DNA from: Spirosoma sordidisoli
GTDB lineage: Bacteria > Bacteroidota > Bacteroidia > Cytophagales > Spirosomataceae
Length of the DNA stretch: 64,000 nt
Assembly: GCF_004138325.1 (NCBI RefSeq)
Contig: NZ_SBLB01000013.1
Span: forward strand, 1 to 64,000
Reading direction: 5' to 3'
Within the stretch, counting starts at the first letter, position 1. Every line of letters starts with the position of its first letter. Made by a program: the position numbers and the translations under genes. Under the pieces are notes generated by a model that ran no database searches, was not told the DNA's origin, and saw nothing but the letters and a program-made list of their open reading frames with translations. Positions 42,167-51,581 of this stretch are shown here, piece after piece.

Positions 42167-42742
42167 TCAGAAGAGTCGGGAAAGGCCAACATCCACAAAG
42201 GGGTGGATCAACGCACGGGTGTTGTAGGGGTATTCCCAAAGGAGTTTAGGCTGAACAAACAAGCCCGTTCGTCGGTGTGGACGGTGACCAACATCCCAAC
42301 CCGCCAGAAGTGAAAAACCGTACGCCACCGCGTTATTGCCGGCCCAGGGTCGCTCGCGAACCCGCCCCTGATCGTCAACGCTGAACGTTTCTCCGTCATA
42401 AAACCGACGCATGTAGCCGGCCTGAACCGAGAGCCCGGCTCGTAAGCCAGTCGGTGCTACATAGGTATAGCCCAGTTCGGGTAGGGCCAGGATACCGATG
42501 TAGTTTTTCTGGTGGCGGTACCCCGTCAGGTTGAGGCCGTAGAACAGACGGCTCCGGCGGGTTTGTGCGGCTGGAAAATAGCGTTGGTAGGCGAGGTTGA
42601 CACCGTAATGCGTAATCGTCTCACCCGAATACGCGATTGACAGGCGGTTTGTCAGGGATGGCGGTGTTTCCTGGGCCAGGCCAGCGTGATGGATGAAGGA
42701 CAACCCCAGCACCAGGAGCGATTTCAGGCGTAGGCCGTTCAT
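42167..42742 (-). CDS. Exported outer-membrane beta-barrel-like protein
   Basis: A 191-residue protein with a signal peptide (MNGLRLKSLLVLGLSFIHHA, cut near GLAQ). The rest shows alternating beta-strand patterns and a terminal aromatic residue (...DVGLSRLF), features of small outer-membrane barrels. It overlaps the beta-lactamase-like gene by 4 bp and lies 18 bp before the hydrolase gene. Probably an envelope protein co-made with the two hydrolases. Function unknown. Confidence 0.6.
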   Translation of the reverse strand: MNGLRLKSLLVLGLSFIHHAGLAQETPPSLTNRLSIAYSGETITHYGVNLAYQRYFPAAQTRRSRLFYGLNLTGYRHQKNYIGILALPELGYTYVAPTGLRAGLSVQAGYMRRFYDGETFSVDDQGRVRERPWAGNNAVAYGFSLLAGWDVGHRPHRRTGLFVQPKLLWEYPYNTRALIHPFVDVGLSRLF

Positions 42743-43791
42743 TGTTTCGCGGCAATAATCTTTTTGAGGAGTGAAAGAATTTTGTCACCGCTAATGGTTC
42801 GGTTATACCCCCGATGAACAATCACCAACCGCCGGGTAGGGTCGACCAGAATAAGCTGCGACCAGGTGCCCTGGGCCGAGAAGGCCTGTTTGGACAAACC
42901 AGCCTCGGCCAGTTTGCCCGAGTCATGCACCCACCACATATACCCGTAGCTGCCTCCTCCCTCACTTTCCGGCACAACAATCTGAGGAGCCGTACTTTGG
43001 GCCAGCCAGTCAGCGGGCACCAGTTGTTGACCCTTCCATTGGCCCTTATTCATCACCAAAAGCCCAAAACGGGCCATATCCCGGGCTGTCATATCAAAAT
43101 GATAGGCCGGATGCTCCGAATAGTCACTGTAGTCGTAGTGGCCATCCTGTTGCCAGTTGAAATCCTGCATACCGATAGGCTGGGCAATGCGCTGGTTGAA
43201 CACCTCATATATTTTCGCACGGGTTCGCTTCTCGAAAATGGTCCCCAGCGCGTTGAAGTCCCAGTTGTTGTAAAAGAACGTGCTGCCCGGCTGCGCACTA
43301 TTGCGGAGCGGCAACTCGTCATTATTATCGGCTGCGGCTGCTTTGTGGCACACCCCCGAGGAGGCCGTTAACAAATCCTTCACGGTGGCCTTCAGCTCCG
43401 GGGCGTTCAAGGGTGGATTTTTGTCCTGAATACCATACTCGCCCAGGGTGGCCGATAAGGAAATGGACTGATTCACGTAAAAACCGTACAGAACGCTGAG
43501 AAGACTTTTCCGTACGGAAGCCACGTAATACTTTTTGTCCGTGTTGCCCCAGGCAGCCATCAGCCGACCCTCATCAATGACCATCACCGTCTCTGATTTG
43601 ATGCTACCGGCGTATTGCCGGGCTTCATTGAGCCGCGAGGTCGACCAGCCGTATGTTTCGGGGTTGGCCACTTTGACCCACTCCTTGTCCGGAAAGGTTG
43701 GGGGTTGTGCGTCCGTCCGGAAGCCATCGTCCGTTAACTCATGACAGCCAGCAACCAGGAGCGTCGCCAGCGAGAAGATTAAATTTTTCAT
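42739..43791 (-). CDS. Lipoprotein beta-lactamase-class-C-like serine hydrolase
   Basis: A 350-residue protein. Lipoprotein signal MKNLIFSLATLLVAGC, Cys16. The SxxK motif is S92-V-R-K95 (YYVASVRKSLLS). A YxN-type motif is FFYNNWDFNALG. A late HRG-type triad element (IVHRGYN) is present. These mark the class C beta-lactamase/DD-peptidase family, often esterases or peptidases. Overlaps the downstream barrel gene by 4 bp. Divergent from an AraC regulator (start 43900), which may control the operon. Confidence 0.8.
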   Translation of the reverse strand: MKNLIFSLATLLVAGCHELTDDGFRTDAQPPTFPDKEWVKVANPETYGWSTSRLNEARQYAGSIKSETVMVIDEGRLMAAWGNTDKKYYVASVRKSLLSVLYGFYVNQSISLSATLGEYGIQDKNPPLNAPELKATVKDLLTASSGVCHKAAAADNNDELPLRNSAQPGSTFFYNNWDFNALGTIFEKRTRAKIYEVFNQRIAQPIGMQDFNWQQDGHYDYSDYSEHPAYHFDMTARDMARFGLLVMNKGQWKGQQLVPADWLAQSTAPQIVVPESEGGGSYGYMWWVHDSGKLAEAGLSKQAFSAQGTWSQLILVDPTRRLVIVHRGYNRTISGDKILSLLKKIIAAKQ

Positions 43792-43899
43792 AACACTGAC
43801 TTAGTTTCGGGCAAACCTAGTCAATGCAAACGCACCCAGCGTCCAACTGGGTAGAGTCGAACCACATTGATTCGGCTGATCCACTCGTTAGTTACCCGT

Positions 43900-45093
43900 A
43901 TGCACGTATCACTTACCTCCGCTCTGTATCTGGTTGGCTTTGTCCAAAGTGTTTACCTGCTGGTGACGACTCCCGTTCACCGGGGCCGGGCGATGCTACT
44001 GCTGTTTCTGGGGACGATAGCCCTGTTAACTACCGATTATTTTATCTGGGAAAACAACTGGCTTTCGCCAACGACTCAGTTCTGGGTGAATCGGTTTAGC
44101 CACGCCAGTCTGCCTTATCTGCTGGGGCCAAGTTTGTACCTCTACATCCGTTTGCAGACTAGTGAGTCCTTTCAGCTTACGACTCGGCATTTGTGGCATG
44201 GGCTACCTTATGCACTGGGACTGGTGGCCGCCATTTTTCTCATTCCTTATTATCTACCCAACTACCGGACGGCCACCGAGCACTGGCTTTTTCCGGCTAC
44301 CACCTGGCCACAACTGGTACGGGGTACACACCTGGTGGTGTATGTGGGGCTGGCGGGTCAATTCCTCTGGCAGCAGCGCAGGCAACCCCATGCTCAATCG
44401 TTCGGCCATACCCTCCTCGTGCTGATTCTGGTGCTGGGGTTAGGGAGCGCCCTGGTGGGGACAGGTACCTATCTGTTAGCGGATGCGCAGCCAGCAAAGC
44501 TCCACTGGCAGCAAGTCAGCGCTCTATTTGCCGTTGCAATGACTTACCTCCTCAACCGGTTAGTGATTGAGCACCGCTTTAATCAGTTAGGGCTATCTCC
44601 AGCGAGGGGAACCCATTCAGCCGGTAACTACGTGGCGTTACCACAACAACCCAGGGAGGTGGCGGATGCCCACCCCGCCGATTCGGTCAGCAACCCGGCA
44701 GAGGCCCCGCTCAAGTATCAACATTCGGCTTTGGACCCTACGTCGGCTTTTCAGTTATTTGAACGACTGGAAACGTACCTGGCCACCACCCGTGCTTATG
44801 AGGATGCCGACCTGACGTTACCTCAACTGGCCCAGACGTTGTCAGTATCTGCCAATCACCTCTCCCAGGTCATTAATCAGGTGGGCAATCAACCATTCTA
44901 CGAATTAATAAACCGTCACCGCATCGAAGCCGCTTGTCAGTTATTGTCAGACGCCCGGCAGCAACATTTAAGTGTGCTGGGCATTGGTTATGAAGTGGGC
45001 TTTCGCTCGAAGAGCACATATTATGCTGCTTTTCGGCGGGAACGGAGTATGACCCCAAACGCTTACCGCAAGCAGATGAACAACCGCCTTTGA
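43900..45093 (+). CDS. AraC-family regulator with membrane sensor domain
   Basis: From ATG 43900 (upstream starts would add 11 residues), 397 residues. The N-terminal ~235 residues form about seven membrane helices (SLTSALYLVGFVQSVYLLV; LLLFLGTIALLTTDYFIW; YALGLVAAIFLIPYYL), the rest is a cytoplasmic C-terminal AraC domain (LTLPQLAQTLSVSANHLSQV, then GIGYEVGFRSKSTYYAAFRR). Such 7-helix AraC sensors are frequent in Bacteroidota. It is divergent from the beta-lactamase-like operon by 108 bp and probably regulates it. Confidence 0.8.
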   Translation: MHVSLTSALYLVGFVQSVYLLVTTPVHRGRAMLLLFLGTIALLTTDYFIWENNWLSPTTQFWVNRFSHASLPYLLGPSLYLYIRLQTSESFQLTTRHLWHGLPYALGLVAAIFLIPYYLPNYRTATEHWLFPATTWPQLVRGTHLVVYVGLAGQFLWQQRRQPHAQSFGHTLLVLILVLGLGSALVGTGTYLLADAQPAKLHWQQVSALFAVAMTYLLNRLVIEHRFNQLGLSPARGTHSAGNYVALPQQPREVADAHPADSVSNPAEAPLKYQHSALDPTSAFQLFERLETYLATTRAYEDADLTLPQLAQTLSVSANHLSQVINQVGNQPFYELINRHRIEAACQLLSDARQQHLSVLGIGYEVGFRSKSTYYAAFRRERSMTPNAYRKQMNNRL

Positions 45094-45207
45094 AACAGAA
45101 CTATACAATAAGCGGGAGAGGCAAGTAATGAGTCGTCCGTTTTGAGCTGCCTGTTTGTGTAGTTGCGTTAACCCGATGACGAAAGTGTACGAATCGACAA
45201 AACAACA

Positions 45208-45308
45208 TTTCTCAAAAAACGCTCCTCCTAGAGACGAGGAAACGTTCACGAATAGCCTCCCGCTTGAGTCGACGAGGTATTCATGAATCTGCACCTTAAA
45301 TGGGGCTT
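45208..45308 (+). repeat. Dispersed intergenic repeat, copy B
   Basis: CGCTCCTCCTAGAGACGAGG, AAACGTTCACGAAT, then TGAGTCGACGAGGTATTCAT. Between the AraC regulator and the cupin gene (45094-45375 has no gene). Confidence 0.55.
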
Positions 45309-45375
45309 CTAAAAAGACAGCTTGTTCTCAGGCCTGCCAACTACTGTCAGTAGCATAAGACGTGTAAAACTCTAC

Positions 45376-45912
45376 TTATTTTTGACCATATTCCGCATCC
45401 GTGACGGCCTGTAGCCATTCAACAATACCTTTTTCGGTGTTTGGAATGATATACAGGTGGGTCATTTTACTCTCGCGACTTGCTCCGTGCCAATGAACCA
45501 CATTAGGCGGGCATTTCACGACGTCGCCTTTCCGAATCACTTGCCTCGGCTCTCCTTTTATCTGGTGATACCCGATCCCATCTGTAACAATGAGTATTTG
45601 CCCGGCCGGATGAGAATGCCAGTGCGATCGGGCACTTTTTTCGAAAGCGACGCTGCCCGAAATAGTCGTAAAGATCGAGTCATTGGGGACCAAGCTCGTA
45701 ACCCAAACGGTTCCCGTAAACGTGTCAGCAGGGCCTCTGGTCGCGGCCTGCGGACCTGTCACGGTGTTAGTTGTCTGGCCTAGGGCCAAACCAGGCTTAG
45801 CGACTAAGATGATAAGTACGTACAGCAGGTTGAATGCCAGGCGGGTAAGCTGCGGACTGGCTACCGGACGACCGGTAAAGTGGGTTATCTCGTTATCAAT
45901 TGAATCGTTCAT
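45376..45912 (-). CDS. Cupin-domain protein, membrane-anchored or exported
   Basis: From ATG 45912, 178 residues. An apolar segment (LAFNLLYVLIILVAKPGLAL, ~23-42) acts as signal or anchor. The cupin core has HWHSHPAGQ (metal-binding histidines) and PPNVVHWHGAS. Similar to the cupin at 46509. Both belong to the minus-strand operon that starts with the molybdenum enzyme. A TTG start at 45942 is possible. Cupins of this type may be isomerases, oxygenases or sensors. Role unknown. Confidence 0.7.
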   Translation of the reverse strand: MNDSIDNEITHFTGRPVASPQLTRLAFNLLYVLIILVAKPGLALGQTTNTVTGPQAATRGPADTFTGTVWVTSLVPNDSIFTTISGSVAFEKSARSHWHSHPAGQILIVTDGIGYHQIKGEPRQVIRKGDVVKCPPNVVHWHGASRESKMTHLYIIPNTEKGIVEWLQAVTDAEYGQK

Positions 45913-45943
45913 GATCGTTTCGTTCGTCGTTCTATCGCTCAAA

Positions 45944-46501
45944 CTAGAATGTCTTCACCACCTTCGCCGGTATCCCGGCAACCACCGTGTTGGGCGGTAC
46001 GTCCCGACTGACGACAGCTCCGGCGGCCACCACCGCGTTTTCGCCCACCGTAACGCCCGGTAAAAGGGTGGCACCGGCACCAATCCAGGCATTCCGTTTG
46101 ATCAGAATGGGTTGGAGAAGGACTGTTTTGCGATCAGCGGGGTCCAGCGAGTGATTTTCGGACGTAAGCTTGACGCCGGGACCAATCTGCACTTCGTCTT
46201 CAATCGTAATCCTGCCAATGTCCAGAAACGAACAGGTATGGTTAATAAAGACGTTTTTGCCCAGGCGAATAAACTGACCAAAGTTGGTATAGAACGGAGG
46301 GAAAATCGTTGTCGATTCGTCGATCTCAGTACCAATGATGGCACTCAAATGGCTGCGAACCTGATCCAGTTCGGTGGCCGTGGCGTTCATCTGGACGCAT
46401 AACCGAATGGTACGGGCCACAACCTCGCTAAACCGGGCATAGTCAGGATCATCTTTCCGGAGCGGTTCACCAGCCTGCATCCGTTCAAAAATTGTTGTCA
46501 T
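45944..46501 (-). CDS. Sugar O-acetyltransferase-like (left-handed beta-helix)
   Basis: From ATG 46501 (starts at 46519 or 46525 are possible), 185 residues. The hexapeptide repeats of left-handed beta-helix acetyltransferases are visible (IGRITIEDEVQIGPGVKLTS; GENAVVAAGAVVSRDVPPN; NTVVAGIPAKVV). The conserved FINHTCSFLDIG corresponds to the active-site region of maltose/galactoside acetyltransferases. Acts in cytoplasm with acetyl-CoA. It lies between two cupin genes in the molybdenum-enzyme operon, an unusual place. Confidence 0.8.
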   Translation of the reverse strand: MTTIFERMQAGEPLRKDDPDYARFSEVVARTIRLCVQMNATATELDQVRSHLSAIIGTEIDESTTIFPPFYTNFGQFIRLGKNVFINHTCSFLDIGRITIEDEVQIGPGVKLTSENHSLDPADRKTVLLQPILIKRNAWIGAGATLLPGVTVGENAVVAAGAVVSRDVPPNTVVAGIPAKVVKTF

Positions 46502-46508
46502 GGTGGTG

Positions 46509-46904
46509 TCATATTGCATACTCACGCTCGCTTACCTTTTCCAGCCAGGTTACCACCTCACCGTTTACCTCCTCCTGAATGGCTATGTGGCTCATGGCCT
46601 TCGCTGGCGAAGCACCGTGCCAATGCTTTTCGTTGGGTTCGAACCAGACGACATCGCCGGGATGAATTTCTTCAATGGGGGCCCCTTCGCGCTGTACCCA
46701 TCCCATCCCGGAAATGACCACCAGGGTTTGACCCGCCGGGTGGGTGTGCCAGGCCGTTCGGGCACCCGGCTCGAAGGTGACCAGGACTCCCGCCCCTTTG
46801 GTTGCTTCTTTTTTGGCGAACAACGGGTCAATGCGCACGGCCCCGGTAAACCAGGCTTCCGGGCCTTTGACCGATGCCTGCATTCCATTTTTACTAATCT
46901 CCAT
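46509..46904 (-). CDS. Small cytoplasmic cupin protein
   Basis: A 131-residue cupin without signal peptide: MEISKNGMQASVKGPEAWFT, WHTHPAGQTLVVISGMGWV, then EKHWHGASP, with the metal-binding His residues of a single-domain cupin. It starts 1 bp after the stop of the large molybdenum subunit, so they are co-translated. It resembles carboxymuconolactone-decarboxylase-associated cupins. Possible role as an oxidoreductase partner or detoxification enzyme. Confidence 0.75.
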   Translation of the reverse strand: MEISKNGMQASVKGPEAWFTGAVRIDPLFAKKEATKGAGVLVTFEPGARTAWHTHPAGQTLVVISGMGWVQREGAPIEEIHPGDVVWFEPNEKHWHGASPAKAMSHIAIQEEVNGEVVTWLEKVSEREYAI

Positions 46905-46905
46905 A

Positions 46906-49146
46906 CTACGTCAGTTTTTGCATGACTTTATCCGGGGTAATCGGTAGCTCACGAACGCGCTGACCCGTGGCGTTGAAAACCGCGTTTGCCACCGCTCCGG
47001 CAAACCCGATCAGGGCAATCTCGCCCATGCCTTTGGCACCCATCGGATTGATGATCGGGTCAGGTTTGTCGATCATGATCGTTTCAATGGCGGGTACGTC
47101 AGCATGAACCGCTACGTGATAATCGGCCAGGTTGTTATTGACGAAACGACCGAAGCGGTGGTCAATGATCGCTTCTTCGGTCAGGGCCATGCCGATGCCA
47201 CCGGCCACGCCCCCAATCATCTGACTGGCCGCCGTTTTGGGGCTCACGATCCGGCCCGAGTCCGCTACACTAACCGCTTTGGATACGCGCACCACGCCCG
47301 TCAGCGGATTGACACGCACCTGTACGAAATGCACCGAGAACGAATACATCGAATACTTCTCCTGTTCCGGGCTTCCCTTCGAATCCTTCGTTTTGTCGAT
47401 TACGGTCAGCTTATTGGCCTGCATCAGGTCGCTGACAGCCACCTTTTTCTTCGGCTCGGCTGAAACCGACAGCACACCATCCGCCAGCGTCAGCTCATCG
47501 GTCTGTTGGCCAGCCAGCGGACCACCCGCTTTGAGGGCCAGCTGCATCAGCTCCGTTTTAATGGCCGTGCAGGCATCATAAACCGCCGACCCTACCGCTG
47601 AGACAATGGCCGATCCGCCCTGGGTAGGTGCCTTGGGCAACGAAGTATCACCGTATTCGATCCTGATGCGGTTCAGGGGCACACCCAGCACGGTATGGGC
47701 AATCATTGTCAAAGCCGTTCCGGTACCCGGCCCGATATCGGTCACGGCACTTTGAATGGTCAGTGACCCATCCGCTTTTAGTAAGGCGCGGGCGCTGGCT
47801 TCCCAGCGGAAGGCGCTGAATACGCCCGTACTCATGCCGTAACCAATCTGCCAGCCGCCGTCACGGGTGCTGCCCGGCTGGTTCCTGCGCTCTTTCCAGC
47901 CAATGGCGTCGGCCCCACGCTGATACGCTTCTTTAAGGTTCTTGCTCGAATAAGGCCGGTTTCGTTCCGGATCGGTTTCGCTGTAGTTACGCAGGCGGAA
48001 GTCGATAGGGTCCAGGTTCAGTTTGTGGGCCATTTCGTCCATGGCCGACTCCAGCGCAAACGCACCCGTGGCTTCACCGGGGCCCCGCATCCAGATCGGA
48101 ACGCTCCGGTCCAGCCGCACGATGCGGTAGCGGGTGCTCACGTTGGGACAGGCGTACATGAACTTGGTCATGTTGACGGTCGCTTCCGTAAAATCTTCGT
48201 AGCTGGCCGTTTCAGCGGTAGCCGCGTGGGCAATCCCGATCAGTTTCCCGGCCTGGTCGGCCCCCATATTGATCGTCTGCACGGTATACGGCCGGTGACC
48301 CACCAGGGTAAACATCTGGCTCCGGTTCATCACCAGTTTCAGCGGACGCCCAATTTTACGGGCAATGGCGACCACCGCCGTTTCCTGCGGCCATGTACGC
48401 AACCCCATTCCAAAGCCTCCTCCCATGAACTCTGTATGCACGTGAATCGTCTTGGGGTCAATCTTAAAGGCCTGCGCCATGGCGTTCTGCGTCGCATTCA
48501 CGCCCTGTGTTTTGGCGTAGATCATCAGCTGCTTGTCGTCCGTCCAGTGGGCCAGAATACCGTGCAGTTCCATGGGGTTGTGCACTTCTACCGGGATCGT
48601 GTAATGGGCCTCCAGGGTGACCGGAGCGGTTTTGTAACCGTCGGCTGCTCCCCGCAAGTAATTGCCGCCCTCGGCTCCTTTCGGCGCAACGCCTTCCGAC
48701 AGATGTTTCTCGAGATCGGTACGGGGGGCTTGTTTGGTATACGTCACTTTGACGAGGGAAGCCGCATAGGTGGCCCGTTCGTAGGTATCGGCTACCACGA
48801 TGGCGACAGGCTGACCATCGAACAGGATTTTGGGACTGCTTAAAATCCGGTAGGTCTCCTCCGTTTTTGGTTTGGGGGCTGGCCCGTCCGCTTCACCACC
48901 AACCGGGGCGTCCCAGCCGGGAATAGGCGGCATATTCTGGTGCGTAAACACACCCACTACGCCGGGGGCACCCTGCGCTTTTTGGGTATCGAGGCTAGCG
49001 ATAGCTCCTTTGGCGATCTCACTGCCGACGATGACACAATACGCCGTATTGGGTAGTTCAAAATCGGCGAAGTACTTAGCCCCGCCGGTCACTTTCATCC
49101 GCCCGTCGATTCGGTCGATGGGCGGATTTTTTGTTTTATTCGTCAT
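46906..49146 (-). CDS. Molybdenum-binding subunit of a xanthine dehydrogenase-family enzyme
   Basis: A 746-residue protein. Conserved molybdopterin-binding segments: GGGFGMGLRTWPQETAV, MRGPGEATGAFALESAMDE, GGVAGGIGMALTEEAI and, near the end, MGAKGMGEIAL, whose Glu is the catalytic base of the family. This is the large subunit of a heterotrimeric aldehyde or purine hydroxylase, acting with the FAD and 2Fe-2S subunits upstream (spacing 2 bp). The order 2Fe-2S, FAD, Mo matches PaoABC/YagTSR-type aldehyde dehydrogenases. It needs molybdopterin cytosine dinucleotide; no cofactor genes are seen here. Confidence 0.9.
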   Translation of the reverse strand: MTNKTKNPPIDRIDGRMKVTGGAKYFADFELPNTAYCVIVGSEIAKGAIASLDTQKAQGAPGVVGVFTHQNMPPIPGWDAPVGGEADGPAPKPKTEETYRILSSPKILFDGQPVAIVVADTYERATYAASLVKVTYTKQAPRTDLEKHLSEGVAPKGAEGGNYLRGAADGYKTAPVTLEAHYTIPVEVHNPMELHGILAHWTDDKQLMIYAKTQGVNATQNAMAQAFKIDPKTIHVHTEFMGGGFGMGLRTWPQETAVVAIARKIGRPLKLVMNRSQMFTLVGHRPYTVQTINMGADQAGKLIGIAHAATAETASYEDFTEATVNMTKFMYACPNVSTRYRIVRLDRSVPIWMRGPGEATGAFALESAMDEMAHKLNLDPIDFRLRNYSETDPERNRPYSSKNLKEAYQRGADAIGWKERRNQPGSTRDGGWQIGYGMSTGVFSAFRWEASARALLKADGSLTIQSAVTDIGPGTGTALTMIAHTVLGVPLNRIRIEYGDTSLPKAPTQGGSAIVSAVGSAVYDACTAIKTELMQLALKAGGPLAGQQTDELTLADGVLSVSAEPKKKVAVSDLMQANKLTVIDKTKDSKGSPEQEKYSMYSFSVHFVQVRVNPLTGVVRVSKAVSVADSGRIVSPKTAASQMIGGVAGGIGMALTEEAIIDHRFGRFVNNNLADYHVAVHADVPAIETIMIDKPDPIINPMGAKGMGEIALIGFAGAVANAVFNATGQRVRELPITPDKVMQKLT

Positions 49147-49148
49147 GA

Positions 49149-50168
49149 TCAGGCGGTTTTAGTGGCGGTTTTCAGGGCATCAACAATTGCGTTAGGGGCG
49201 AGCGTCAGTTTGAAATCATTCTCGCCGTAGCCTTTCGCACCCTGCATGGCCAGCGTGGCGGCCTGTTTAAAGTTGGCTTCGGTGGCGGGCTTCCCTTTGA
49301 GAAACGCTTCGGCCGCCGTCAGTCGCCACGGTTTATGAGCCACCCCACCCATCGCCAGCCGAACGTCTTGAATCGTGCCCCGCTTCATGTCAATTCCAAC
49401 GCCGACCGATAACAGCGCGAAGGCATACGAAGCCCGATCGCGCACTTTCAGGTAGTATGAATTATCCGCAAATCGGTTCGTCGGTAAGTCCACCGACATG
49501 ATCAGTTCGCCGGGTAGTAGTGTGTTGTCTTTCTGCGGCAGGTCGCCGGGTAGCCGGTGGAACTCGCTGAACGGAATGGTACGGTCACCCTTTGGCCCCG
49601 ACACATTTACCGTTGCATCCAGTGCCACGAGCGCAATACACATGTCGCTGGGGTGAACGGCGATGCACTTGTTTGATGCGCCAAAAATGGCGTGCATCCG
49701 GTTGTGACCGCCGATGGCTCCACAGCCAGATGGCCCGTTAGCCCGCCCTTTGTCAGGGCCAGCCTGCACGGGGCTACGCTTGTTGCAGGGCATCGACGGA
49801 TCGTAGAAATAGGGGCAACGGGTACGTTGCATCATGTTGCCCCCCACCGTGGCCATATTCCGAAGTTGCGCCGAAGCACCCGCGTTCAGTGCCTGCGATA
49901 AGAGCGGGACGTGTTTCTTCACCAGCTCATTATCGGCAACGGCCGCGTTCTTTGCCATAGCCCCGATCCGCAGACCAGTGGCCGTTTTTTCAATCGTGGC
50001 CAGGGGAAGCCTGTTGATATCGACCAGCCGTTCAGGTAGGATGACCTCACGCTTCATCAGGTCGATGAGGTTGGTGCCGCCCGCCAGAAAATAGGTGCCG
50101 CTTTCTTTTGTGACCGCCGAAATGGCCGCTTTAGGGGTCGTAACCCGCGTAAACTGAAATGGATTCAT
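49149..50168 (-). CDS. FAD-binding subunit of a xanthine dehydrogenase-family enzyme
   Basis: A 339-residue protein of the CO-dehydrogenase-type flavoprotein family: FLAGGTNLIDLMKREV (FAD contact, residues ~27-42), ATVGGNMMQRTRCPYFYDPS (second FAD and Fe-S-related segment) and GCGAIGGHNRMHAIFG. An extra CPYFYD...C segment with four cysteines (PaoB-like [4Fe-4S] cluster) is present. It passes electrons from the Mo site. Start overlaps the 2Fe-2S gene by 4 bp. Confidence 0.88.
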   Translation of the reverse strand: MNPFQFTRVTTPKAAISAVTKESGTYFLAGGTNLIDLMKREVILPERLVDINRLPLATIEKTATGLRIGAMAKNAAVADNELVKKHVPLLSQALNAGASAQLRNMATVGGNMMQRTRCPYFYDPSMPCNKRSPVQAGPDKGRANGPSGCGAIGGHNRMHAIFGASNKCIAVHPSDMCIALVALDATVNVSGPKGDRTIPFSEFHRLPGDLPQKDNTLLPGELIMSVDLPTNRFADNSYYLKVRDRASYAFALLSVGVGIDMKRGTIQDVRLAMGGVAHKPWRLTAAEAFLKGKPATEANFKQAATLAMQGAKGYGENDFKLTLAPNAIVDALKTATKTA

Positions 50169-50812
50169 ACCCTGGCTCCTTTCTTTTTTACGTCCATAAT
50201 CGCATTGACAATGTTGGCATAGGCCCCGCAGCGGCAGATGTTGCCACTCATGTACTCGCGGACCTCTTCCGGCGTGTTGGCGTGTCCTTCACGAATACAG
50301 GCCACCGCCGACATGATCTGGCCGGGCGTGCAGTACCCACACTGAAAACCATCGTGTTTGATAAAAGCCTCCTGCATGGGGTGTAATAAGGTGGTAGCTG
50401 GGTCACCGACCGTCAGGCCTTCAATGGTCGTTACCGTGCAGCCTTCCGTCGTCATGGCCAGGGTCAGGCACGAGTTGACCCGCGCTCCGTCGACATGGAC
50501 CGTACAGGCTCCGCACTGGCCGTGGTCGCAGCCTTTCTTGGTGCCGGTCAGGTGGAGTTGTTCCCGGAGCAGGTCGAGGAGTGTAACCCGCGGTTCGATG
50601 CTGAGCTGCTGGACTTTTCCATTGATGGTCAGCCGTAGCGGCATCTGCTCAAGGGCAGTGGCTATTTTTTCCTGAATACCAGTGTTAACGGCGGCTACGG
50701 CCGTTGGCGGAGTCATAGCCAACGCTGCCAGCGCAGACGATTGCTTCAGAAAAATCCGTCGGGATGACGTTGAGTTACCTAACTCGCTGTCCAGGTTTTC
50801 CGTATCATTCAT
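50165..50812 (-). CDS. 2Fe-2S subunit with twin-arginine-like signal
   Basis: A 215-residue protein. The N-terminus NSTSSRRIFLKQSSALAALA is a Tat-type signal (SRRIFLK), so the enzyme may be exported in folded form, as for PaoABC. Cysteine motifs of two [2Fe-2S] clusters follow: GCDHGQCGACTVHV, and CGYCTPGQ with NICRCGAYANI. It starts the six-gene operon (2Fe-2S, FAD, Mo, cupin, acetyltransferase, cupin). Confidence 0.88.
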   Translation of the reverse strand: MNDTENLDSELGNSTSSRRIFLKQSSALAALAMTPPTAVAAVNTGIQEKIATALEQMPLRLTINGKVQQLSIEPRVTLLDLLREQLHLTGTKKGCDHGQCGACTVHVDGARVNSCLTLAMTTEGCTVTTIEGLTVGDPATTLLHPMQEAFIKHDGFQCGYCTPGQIMSAVACIREGHANTPEEVREYMSGNICRCGAYANIVNAIMDVKKKGARV

Positions 50813-50876
50813 GGTGCAATTTTTTAACGTGAGTAAACTATCCCCCTACGCTTGAACGCGGCTGATGCCGTTTAGG

Positions 50877-51374
50877 TTAGAGCAGTTCGAAACTGACAGT
50901 TACATTGCCCGCGCCTAATGCTCGTTGTAGACTAGTCGGGTTGTCGATCTGACCCAGTCTGGTATAACGATACGAGGTCTGGAACGTTTCGTAAAAGAGC
51001 ACCAGGGTACTGGAACCGTAGAGCATCAGATCCCCCGCCTGAATGGTGCCAGGATTGGAGACACTGATGGGCAAGCTGGTGGGCAGATCCACAAACTTTT
51101 CGTTGCCGTTGAGCTCCTTCATAACGATCGTCAAAGGTAACCGCGCTTTGAAGGCCGTTACGGACGGGTTATCCAGTAAGGTCGCCGTGAACGTGTGCGT
51201 ACCAACCCCAATACGTAACCGATTGGAGAGATTCGAATTGCCGGGGTTGGTAGCCGCTGTGTTACCGGCTGGCGGAGTGGAGCTCTCCTGGGTCATCGGA
51301 TCGTCGGTTTTGCCAGCCAGGATACTAAGGACAACCAGCATTAACGGCAGTAGCAGCATCTGGGTTTGTTTCAT
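50877..51374 (-). CDS. Exported cyclophilin-like-fold protein
   Basis: A 165-residue protein with an N-terminal signal (MKQTQMLLLPLMLVVLSILA), a Ser/Thr/Asn-rich linker and a domain with RIGVGTHTFTATLLDNPSVT, FKARLPLTIVMKELNG and YRYTRLGQIDNPTSLQRALG. This is the cyclophilin-like fold found beside oxidoreductases. No lipobox cysteine. It lies upstream of the molybdenum-enzyme operon on the same strand, separated by 65 bp, and is divergent from an AraC regulator (51582). Confidence 0.7.
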   Translation of the reverse strand: MKQTQMLLLPLMLVVLSILAGKTDDPMTQESSTPPAGNTAATNPGNSNLSNRLRIGVGTHTFTATLLDNPSVTAFKARLPLTIVMKELNGNEKFVDLPTSLPISVSNPGTIQAGDLMLYGSSTLVLFYETFQTSYRYTRLGQIDNPTSLQRALGAGNVTVSFELL

Positions 51375-51581
51375 GGTCGTTGGATAGAATGAAGTTTCCT
51401 AAACAAGCTATCCACCCGGCAGACTCATCGACAGGTGTTTGCGTAACAGTTCATTCAGTGGATTCAAAGGTACCCGGTGCCGACCCACGCTGTTTTATAC
51501 ATTTTACGGTTTTGCCTACCACTTTTACAGGTAGCCTATAGGGGCCCGATCTTCGTCCATAGATTTGACCAAAACAGAGCC

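Noticed and set aside
48025..48843. Long plus-strand frame of 272 codons opposite the molybdenum subunit gene
   Set aside because: It is the antisense shadow of a strongly conserved gene and has His/Gly-rich, non-protein-like composition.
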